Assembly (NCBI GenBank): GCA_930367205.1 | Contig: OV884009.1 | Coordinates: 92,897,189 to 92,961,188, forward strand | Length of the DNA: 64,000 nucleotides | Direction of reading: 5' to 3' | From: Acanthosoma haemorrhoidale | Lineage: Eukaryota > Arthropoda > Insecta > Hemiptera > Acanthosomatidae | Shown: piece after piece, positions 60,501 to 64,000 of the stretch | Layout: each line of letters begins with the position of its first letter | Numbering within the stretch: the first letter of the stretch is position 1 | Translations under genes and position numbers: made by a program | Notes under the pieces: generated by a model | What the model was told of the DNA's origin: nothing | Databases searched by the model: none | The model's input: the letters and a program-made list of their open reading frames with translations, nothing else

Positions 60501-62028
60501 AGCAATTTCAGAACAGAGTTCTCCGCACCTCCCTCAAACATACCCCGTTCGACCGAATGAAGGCAGACGAGATGCATAAAAAATTTGAAGTGCTCACCAT
60601 TCAAGATTTTATCAAGAGAAGGCACATCAAATTTTTTGACTCACTCAGACATAGCCACAACCCACTATTCTCCGACCTTCAACCACCACCAATGCCCGTC
60701 AGATGGAAGCACTGCTGGACCGCCGAAGCCTGGAGGATGATCGACGTCATTGAACCCGATGACTGAACGAACTACACCCAGCCGAGATATCAAGGCCGAT
60801 CTCCCGGCCGACTCAACCGAAGCTACAAGACCCCATCTACCTGTTTAAGCAGGGTAGACCTTCCGGCCGAGTGGCCGACTTATTTCAGCCCCCTGCCGGG
60901 GCGGGCCAGGCTTGACCTGGCCGACTACAAACCATTGCCTAGGTACCCCTAGGCTCCACCCTCGGTAGACTCTCACTACCTTCCCGAATCCACCCGCCTC
61001 CTTCAGGCATTCCACACCCTATATCCTTCTCATACACCCTTCAAATGGGGGACTCCCCTTAGTGAAAGGCACTCATTAGCCCAAAATAATTTTCCTTTAT
61101 TTTTCCCACATCCTATTTTATAAGTTTGAGAGCTAAGGAAAAAAAAAAAAAAAAAAAAAAAAAATTATTAGGATTGTTTGTCAATATTCAAGAAAACCTA
61201 GATTGGATTAGTGATTGTGCAAACAGGAATAAACTAAGGTTAAACGCTGTGAAAACTCAAGCTATTGTTGTAGGCACTAGCTCCTCTTCAGATCCTGTGT
61301 CGACATTCCTGCCTTATTTCTAGATGACCAGCCTACCACCATGATCAAACCCTCCCCTGGAAACAATAAATTTCCACACATTAAATTGCTACCTTTAAAC
61401 TATACAATCGTTCTCACTATCTTTTCCCCTAGTCTGCATGTCAACTCCTGACATTTAGTCCTTCTGACTTTCATAAAATTCAGCATTAAGTCAATAAAGT
61501 ATAATTTGTTTTATTTTATCAATTTTTATGAAAAAGTGAAACTGTTAATTTAAATTACTTAATAAGTTACTTTTTTTTTTCAGAATAATAAACAGATTGT
61601 TTTATCTGCTCTGAAACTTGCATCAAGATTGTGCTTAAGGAAGCCTTCCCATGGACAAGTCTTTTTCAAAATTGATTTCCCTGAAGTTTTAATTCAGGCT
61701 ATGAAAGTACATAAAAAAAATGGTTCAATTCAGGTAATCCTATTTTGGTAATAATATTAGAGTGATGTACTGTGTGTTACTGGTGATATCAGTATTTTTA
61801 CTTTAGGTTGCAGGCTGTTGGTGTATAAGAAATATGACTTGCCGTAATCATGAATTTCGTAAAGATTATTTGGTACTTGGTACTGAAGAAATCTTAAATC
61901 ATATTATTAACGAGTTCAAAGATTATGCACAAGATGCTAAATTTGCATTAATTGAACTTGGTTGCCATGTAAAGCTTGATGAACCTTGGACTGGCAAAGA
62001 AGGAGAAAAATTATCACAGAATACATAA
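39597..62028 (+). CDS. ARMC6: Armadillo repeat-containing protein 6
   Basis: Armadillo-repeat protein; its family is conserved in animals but the biochemical role is poorly known. The eight exons are 39597-39713, 40964-41237, 48119-48249, 52222-52423, 55061-55209, 55290-55409, 61584-61733 and 61807-62028, giving 454 codons with matching phases. The N-terminus MVRVVSQANFNETVLENKEL, then AIEETVKQFEAQ|GVDLTNIVKD, matches the ARMC6 signature (IAQETFDxxVxENxEE...EAVxQFExQGVDLSNIV). Later blocks are CLKHERNRQ, RDDDIRVETSNRYAHAC (DDDIRVPFGHAHNHA in human), LAGNDDVN (AIAGNDDVK), LCLRKPSHGQ and LIELGCHVKLDEPWTG (LRDLGCHVELRELWTG). All of these are diagnostic. Donors GAG|GTTTTC (exon 5) and CAA|GTAAAT (exon 1) are weak. 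Intron 6 is 6.2 kb of nested transposons. AATAAA signals lie at 62498 and 62507. Confidence 0.94.
41290..41640 (-). mobile_element. LINE 3'-end fragment (pol C-terminus)
   Basis: Minus-strand frames (LPCYHLYTKLGWVFPSPPSI then FFVPTTYILITLF, then CLLYHSLEFSPF) correspond to the C-terminal tail of a CR1/L2-like pol ('...R.H......F......SLWNSLP..I'). The segment is a diverged copy of the one at 49050-50040: both share AGGATGAAGCATGG, then GAGAGAATTC (GAGAATTC in the other copy), then AGAAGGAGGGGA-like sequence. It lies in ARMC6 intron 2. Confidence 0.55.
42810..43272 (-). repeat. LTR (3' LTR of the element)
   Basis: 463-bp repeat highly similar to 45038-45512. It carries an internal near-duplicate motif (AATTCTGTGTGTGTTCATCATGAT and relatives). 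Confidence 0.85.
43390..43935. repeat. About 153-bp tandem repeat inside the LTR element (3 copies plus a partial)
   Basis: Units start with AAGTTTTTA at 43390, 43544 and 43697, with a partial one from about 43847. Each has (TT)TGACA.TAT, then TTAATTTTAAATT, TTTTAACATAT, ATTGTACAAATAAACAT and TTAATACATTAGAATAAA in the same order. Copies are diverged, so the array is old. Confidence 0.8.
43948..44893 (-). pseudogene. Gag-like coiled-coil ORF of the LTR element, interrupted
   Basis: It is read from ATG 44893 (MEKDKHSVNTDPNEQS) or from ATG about 44825 (MDNMLKLMIEKI) leftward. The product is extremely Lys/Glu/Asn-rich with heptad-like coiled-coil sequence (KLKQENKQN, KFEENFKQFKEENKQ, NKIDKLADKNNEI) up to about 44160, where there is a stop. 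It continues as ILNWDKLEFKISSQFREIPF then YEFSGNNMKIN, which resembles the entry into a retroviral-type capsid ('I..F.FSG.......F'). At least four in-frame stops interrupt it. It ends at the TAA at 43948. Confidence 0.6.
45038..45512 (-). repeat. LTR (5' LTR of the element)
   Basis: Right-hand copy of the 463-475 bp repeat. Sequence to about 45600 repeats the AATTCTGTGTGTG...CATCATCA unit once more, so this LTR may be a little longer than the shared part. Confidence 0.85.
46130..46400 (+). mobile_element. RTE-like pol C-terminal fragment
   Basis: The plus strand gives LRWAGHLVRMEQRISI followed by RYGARCVSHPEL, matching the C-terminal 'LRWxGHVxRMxxxRxPxx...GRRxxGRPxLRW' block of RTE-type reverse transcriptases, with breaks. 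It lies in ARMC6 intron 2. Confidence 0.6.
46780..47450 (+). mobile_element. Degraded Jockey reverse-transcriptase C-terminal half
   Basis: With frame corrections the plus strand reads SFTDDTAVLSSHTDP (Jockey FADDTAVLSTHxDP), KASNNLQRHLNEM, then KSTHKIKKTI, and KVLRIIVNAPD...ISNRTLHNDLNIP near 47275-47350. The last block is the classic Jockey C-terminal motif (KxLRxIVNAPWYVxNxxLHxDLxIP). Numerous stops and no intact frame. It lies in ARMC6 intron 2. Confidence 0.8.
48313..48602. repeat. 58-bp x 5 minisatellite in ARMC6 intron 3
   Basis: Units start at 48313, 48371, 48429, 48487 and 48545. The last four are practically identical and the first differs only at its start. The array begins 64 bp after ARMC6 exon 3. 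Every unit ends TTTCATTTGCACTTAG, a good match to a 3' splice-site tract. Confidence 0.95.
49050..50040 (-). mobile_element. Degraded CR1/L2-like LINE 3' half
   Basis: Minus-strand reading: MLNMAKTQAVLI (LNxxKTQ motif after the YADD), FCSSIKIPGITIDQTLPWNQ then HIS (the V..LGI.LD..LTW..HI block), and further left the 'FKPCSTTLWNSL' tail (SAA..LWNSLP). There are several stops. It lies in ARMC6 intron 3, and a second diverged copy of the tail is at 41290-41640. Confidence 0.7.
54636..54966. repeat. Unclassified 331-bp dispersed repeat, copy 1
   Basis: Nearly identical to 63324-63661. It is flanked on both sides by an exact 35-bp direct repeat (54601-54635 and 54967-55001), as if the flank was duplicated on insertion. 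It sits in ARMC6 intron 4, ending 60 bp before exon 5. It has no reading frame that I recognise and no poly(A) tail. Confidence 0.85.
55584..56314 (-). mobile_element. Internally deleted mariner element
   Basis: The termini CGAGGTTTGATCAAAAAGTA (55584 on) and its inverted partner TACTTTTTGATCAAACCTTG (ending 56314) match over about 30 bp with two mismatches. TA flanks both ends, the mariner target. The length is 731 bp against about 1.3 kb for full mariners. The interior encodes a broken C-terminal half of the transposase on the minus strand. It lies in ARMC6 intron 6. Confidence 0.92.
55632..56165 (-). pseudogene. Mariner transposase, C-terminal part only
   Basis: The left 84 codons are open and typical: LYSPDMAPCDFFLFLKLKKT, then LKGRHFDTINEIKE...FDKCFEDWKKRKHKCI and GNYFEGEKI. 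The third catalytic Asp of the D,D34D triad (APCD) is present. Upstream, a shifted frame shows a decayed DNTLAHTS (family DNAPAHTS, second Asp). Near 56040-56075, shifted-frame sequence matches the family's LPEGQTVNK-like segment. The N-terminal helix-turn-helix half and the first Asp are deleted. Confidence 0.9.
56470..56732 (+). mobile_element. Older LINE, left half (interrupted)
   Basis: The plus-strand relic reads GVTQESTISPLFFISYV (GVPQGSVLGPLLFxxYx) and then FNTDDSQIYLSFSP (FADDxQxYLSF), the reverse-transcriptase core. The continuation of this domain is found after the Jockey-like insertion, at 61165. Confidence 0.7.
56965..58099 (+). CDS. ORF1, gag-like nucleic-acid-binding protein of the Jockey-like element (one frameshift)
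   Basis: RNA-binding, RNP-forming protein of the retrotransposon. The first frame runs from ATG 56965 (MASRRDPPVDEFQHPKRVCR) through a Ser/Pro-rich segment to a stop at 57175-57177. The main frame, one base shifted, is open from the C8 run at 57142-57149 to TAA 58097-58099. In the part after 57224 (291 codons) three zinc knuckles are visible: CLNCQEYGHTRRYC (129-142), CVRCSEPHDIKDC (148-160) and CANCGGNHVASYRQC (170-184). The Met-rich C-terminal tail is at about 245-285. The shift maps to the C8 run or shortly after, so it may be a one-base slippage mutation. The TAA is followed at once, in the same frame, by the ORF2 ATG. Confidence 0.88.
58100..60766 (+). CDS. ORF2, endonuclease/reverse transcriptase of the Jockey-like element
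   Basis: An 888-codon uninterrupted frame with the enzymes for target-primed reverse transcription. The apurinic-type endonuclease is at about 1-215: LNYNVCGLR near the start, VVLTDTRL (33-40, with Asp where Glu is usual), VYRRP (106-110), VGDLNANHSWW (133-143) and TSDHRPV (203-209). The reverse transcriptase is at about 430-720: KKAPGQDSI, HYRPISLLTQLSKLFERII, QTGFSTGLSANNN, ISLDCSKAFDSVDH (catalytic Asp 563), GVPQGSVLGPLLFNIY and AFADDIG (Asp 653 and 654), then YLGITLGRHLSF. All polymerase residues are intact. The C-terminal domain lacks an RNase H motif, as in Jockey. Codon use is GC-richer than in host genes. It starts directly after the ORF1 stop, in the same frame. Confidence 0.95.
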   Translation: MMGHVILNYNVCGLRPKQADVEVILRCHSPDVVVLTDTRLKKIHFCRFPGYTAYRQDTETISGGVAVLVKNGIPCRRLPPPVSLGPDQYIVTLQLRLTNNITVSGVYRRPKAVCDPYKLLLTTIAHDRRHVIVGDLNANHSWWSSTTANALGRYITKTPFTVIHPGLPTFRHFANPDRTSTPDLLLTQQPHRVTGCSALDFTTSDHRPVLYELEGDMPEPPASRYRYDEAKWDLYKHLIKTELPTITPLKHTWDIDYAIYQLQDVIDRAADASIPKFSPKPPSLRKPPDHILQLIRQRNNIKNRWFRTKNRDLKPVLNALTNQVKSLMAQWKNSIWEDRLTSLHGDHKQLWKLVKTCRSKKNGVRLAVNGQFIPTTEQADILAAHYEEVSHGQGQPIGALDHPSPTLPTTTEIYTSHRQCAAFIRRTTGKKAPGQDSIQNILLKQLPRKGISFITNVLNSCFRLHYFPQNWKHAVVVPLLKPAKSGYEPSHYRPISLLTQLSKLFERIIHVHLSGHCESQEVIPPEQTGFSTGLSANNNLVRLQHHVASNVRSNRATAMISLDCSKAFDSVDHYILLQRLREYEFSDQLQNLIRSYLTGRTFSVRIGTTSTTRRNYTAGVPQGSVLGPLLFNIYTAHIVGASYPNCEVSAFADDIGVYSTNINPSRALKFAESASQRISEKLDAVHIQVNPAKTQGIIFSYKSGKKKLPKSFVLGGKECPVSNKLCYLGITLGRHLSFTTHLGKKLKSVRKKFFSLGHLLHSPALSVRLKLLIYQSVLRPALMYGTPLFKYLTPNTLQTLQQFQNRVLRTSLKHTPFDRMKADEMHKKFEVLTIQDFIKRRHIKFFDSLRHSHNPLFSDLQPPPMPVRWKHCWTAEAWRMIDVIEPDD
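61165..61490 (+). mobile_element. Older LINE, right half
   Basis: Reads FVNIQENLDWISDCANRNKL followed by RLNAVKTQAIVVG, the reverse-transcriptase stretch that normally follows YADD (L...L..I..WA..N.L.LN..KTQ.I..G), so it continues the relic at 56470-56732. Downstream, TCAAACCCTCCCCTGGAAAC matches the TLPWN block of the copy at 49050-50040, suggesting the same CR1/L2-like family. Confidence 0.7.
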
Positions 62029-62497
62029 GTTGTTGCTTTTGATGGAACTAACATATGTGTGTATGTGACTTTTTTTTTTACTTCATTTCACTATTCATTT
62101 TCATTTTATTGGTTAGTGGTTTACTTTTATTTGATGTATAATAGATGGTATTATAAAAGTGTAGTGTAAGGTGAGACAGTTAGTAAGAGATATGATTTGA
62201 TATTAAATGAACCGGAAAGTACTTATGTTACTTTTATTTGACACTTCCCTTCAGTGAACCTCTCCTGATTGGGGAAAAATCATTCTGCTGCTTGGTTACA
62301 CTCTTTAATTTCTTTAACCTTATGAGAGCTCCAATTTGTTGAAATTCTAAACTAACTCCAACCTTTGCCCCTTGCTATAGAAGTTATGGTGACATATGAA
62401 TTTTTTTAACAGTATTATTAAATTATGATATTTAATGTAAATTTTTAATCATTTTAAAATCTTGTTCACATAATGGGGTTATGTGTTTCTCAAGTAA

Positions 62498-62512
62498 AAT
62501 AAAATGAATAAA
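62498..62512 (+). terminator. ARMC6 poly(A) signals
   Basis: Two AATAAA hexamers (62498-62503 and 62507-62512), followed by TGTGTGT-containing sequence at about 62535. They lie 470-484 nt after the ARMC6 stop. Confidence 0.55.
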
Positions 62513-62835
62513 TACATAATAATTTTTAAAAAATTGTGTGTAATCTCCTGTAGAAGTTTTTAATATATTCACTATTTTTGTCTCAATGTTTGGGACTCCA
62601 TTAGTCCCTCATTAGGCAGCATCTACACAGTCAGAAAAAAAACCTCGGTATTATCACAATAAGTAAAAAAAAATGTCTTCAGAACGATATTATGCTCAAT
62701 TTTTTTAAAATTATTATCTACTTTTACATCCTGCAATATAGCATATTATTAATAAATACATTTTGATTCTTATAATGATCTTTCTTGTTTTACAAAATTT
62801 TTAAGTTTGACATTTTTTAAGCCATTGTATTTCAG

Positions 62836-62983
62836 TAGAATGTTGGTTATTTTTCTCTGTAAGACCTTATGATCCATTTAAGGAATCACTGGAGGCAATT
62901 AAGCTGTGGTTTAAGCATGCATTACGCTGGATTAAAATATCTAGCACTGGGAAACGTAAACAATACAGACAGATAAACACAGG
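62836..62983 (+). other. Exon-like open segment, unidentified
   Basis: A good acceptor (TTGTATTTCAG, ending 62835) and a good donor (AGG|GTAAAG, 62984) enclose 148 nt that are open in one frame: ECWLFF, then RPYDPFKESLEAIKLWFKHA, then LRWIKISSTGKRKQY. I do not recognise the protein. It could be an internal exon of the next plus-strand gene, which would need its first exon in the 800 bp after ARMC6, or a decayed transposon piece. The downstream part (63000-63260) has similar protein-like stretches (VGQVAHNLRNKRQQFPKFGK) with stops. Confidence 0.3.
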
Positions 62984-63323
62984 GTAAAGTATAATTTATA
63001 AAGGTTCTAAAGTAAAGTTAAAAATAAGCAGACTTTTGATGCAGTTGGCCAAGTTGCACATAATTTGAGAAATAAAAGACAACAGTTTCCCAAATTTGGA
63101 AAATGCACTTGTTATATGGGAGGACATGCAAACAGTATTTGACTGAGTGTCTACTGAAGAATTGCTTAAAAAAACATCATTTATAGGACTCACTGGCTGA
63201 AAAAATATCTACAAGAAAGAATGTCTGAGTTTGTTCAAGGGACTATCCCTACCATCCCAGGAGTATTAACCCTACTTTATTTCTCATTATACTTTTATAA
63301 ATGATGTGCAATAAGGTCTCTCA

Positions 63324-63661
63324 AATAACATGAAGACCTCAAACCATAGGAATGACAAATCCTTTTAAAGTCAGTAAAAGAAATAACACGAGTAGTGTGG
63401 AGGGAAGGTAGGAAGGCACTCCTACTCAAAGTGATTATTCCCTTACAACATTCCCATGAGGTACATAGTATATAATTAATGGAACAATTTTCAGTAGTAT
63501 AAAATTTAAAAAATACGTGTCTTCCTTTTATTAAAAATAAAATAAAAATGTTCAAAGCGATGCGAACAAAGGTTATCTTAAGTATCAATTAAATAACAAA
63601 CTTAAACTTTATTGTAATATAAATAATTAGCCTACTACAATGAATAGAATTATATATTCAT
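63324..63661. repeat. Unclassified dispersed repeat, copy 2
   Basis: About 338 bp matching 54636-54966, with a handful of substitutions and a short insertion (CTTAAACTTT where copy 1 has CTTT, near 63600). It is not flanked by the 35-bp direct repeat seen at copy 1. The antisense strand is open for 97 codons (63588-63295), but the corresponding frame of copy 1 is shifted, so coding is unlikely. Confidence 0.85.
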
Positions 63662-64000
63662 AAGCAAACAAGTGGTAATACTTAATAATTTTATAATATA
63701 AGAAACAAAATAACATTTTTTATAATAATTTCAATTGTGGTTAACTTCAACTTTCATAATTATTTATTTCTAAAGGCAAAAAATTGTGAACAATATTTTG
63801 TGGGTGAGCCGTTAAAATTTATCAAACCAAGAAAACTTCTTTGTATAAAACTGCAATATGAAGTTCCATGCAATCCATGATTTTTAGGACTGCTGAAATT
63901 ACTTTTTTAAGTACTTAAGTATCAACACATTGTTGAAGTACTTGTTGGGTGTTTTAAAAACTATTGCTTACAAATAACCACATTCATCCCTTGGTGATAA

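Larger units (their letters stand above)
56733..61164 (+). mobile_element. Jockey-like non-LTR retrotransposon, nearly intact
   Basis: The 4.4-kb element has a leader, a gag-like ORF1, an endonuclease/reverse-transcriptase ORF2, a 3'UTR (60767-61138) and a run of 26 A (61139-61164). Its composition is clearly more GC-rich than the surroundings. TTATTAGG occurs just before (56725-56732) and just after the A-run (61165-61172) and is a plausible 8-bp target-site duplication, which sets the limits given. An alternative 5' end is the TCAGT motif near 56861, a Jockey-type initiator. It lies inside an older LINE in ARMC6 intron 6. Confidence 0.9.
62513..64000. other. Region after ARMC6
   Basis: Apart from the exon-like segment (62836-62983) and repeat copy 2 (63324-63661) nothing can be assigned. 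The sequence is AT-rich to the window end. Confidence 0.5.

Overview
This window is AT-rich eukaryotic nuclear DNA. It has GT-AG introns, long non-coding stretches and many degraded transposable elements (Tc1, mariner, pogo/Tigger, Jockey-like and other non-LTR elements, and a Ty3/Gypsy-like LTR element). The element repertoire and the protein sequences fit an insect, perhaps a hemimetabolous one. The species cannot be named from the sequence alone.

Five protein-coding host genes can be built exon by exon. The order is: (1) the 3' half of a GH27 alpha-N-acetylgalactosaminidase/alpha-galactosidase gene (+, 679-4374, 5' exons outside the window); (2) METTL15, the mitochondrial 12S rRNA m4C methyltransferase (-, 10942-11991, one exon); (3) UQCC2, a complex III assembly factor (-, 15563 back to 11969, two exons); (4) DLST, the E2 subunit of 2-oxoglutarate dehydrogenase (+, 15876-34238, eleven exons, 477 codons); (5) ARMC6, an armadillo-repeat protein (+, 39597-62028, eight exons, 454 codons). 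For DLST, UQCC2 and ARMC6 the exon phases join without a gap and the total lengths are multiples of three.

The central 24 kb is a cluster of nuclear genes for mitochondrial proteins. UQCC2 and DLST are head to head, with 312 bp between their start codons. The UQCC2 reading frame ends 23 nt inside the METTL15 reading frame on the same strand, which suggests a dicistronic UQCC2-METTL15 transcript from a promoter shared with DLST. This compact arrangement (respiratory-chain assembly, mitoribosome RNA modification, TCA cycle) is the most interesting host-gene observation in the window.

The rest is mostly intronic or intergenic DNA colonised by mobile elements. ARMC6 intron 6 carries a mariner element with matching inverted termini but an internal deletion. 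It also carries an older LINE split by a young-looking 4.4-kb Jockey-like element with a 26-A tail and an intact 888-codon endonuclease/reverse-transcriptase frame. ARMC6 intron 2 holds a 2.7-kb gag-only LTR element with an internal tandem repeat. DLST introns hold pogo/Tigger and LINE remnants. There are also an almost perfect 839-bp tandem duplication in the UQCC2 intron, a 5 x 58-bp minisatellite in ARMC6 intron 3, and a 331-bp unclassified dispersed repeat. I found no bacterial genes, CRISPR arrays or rRNA genes.
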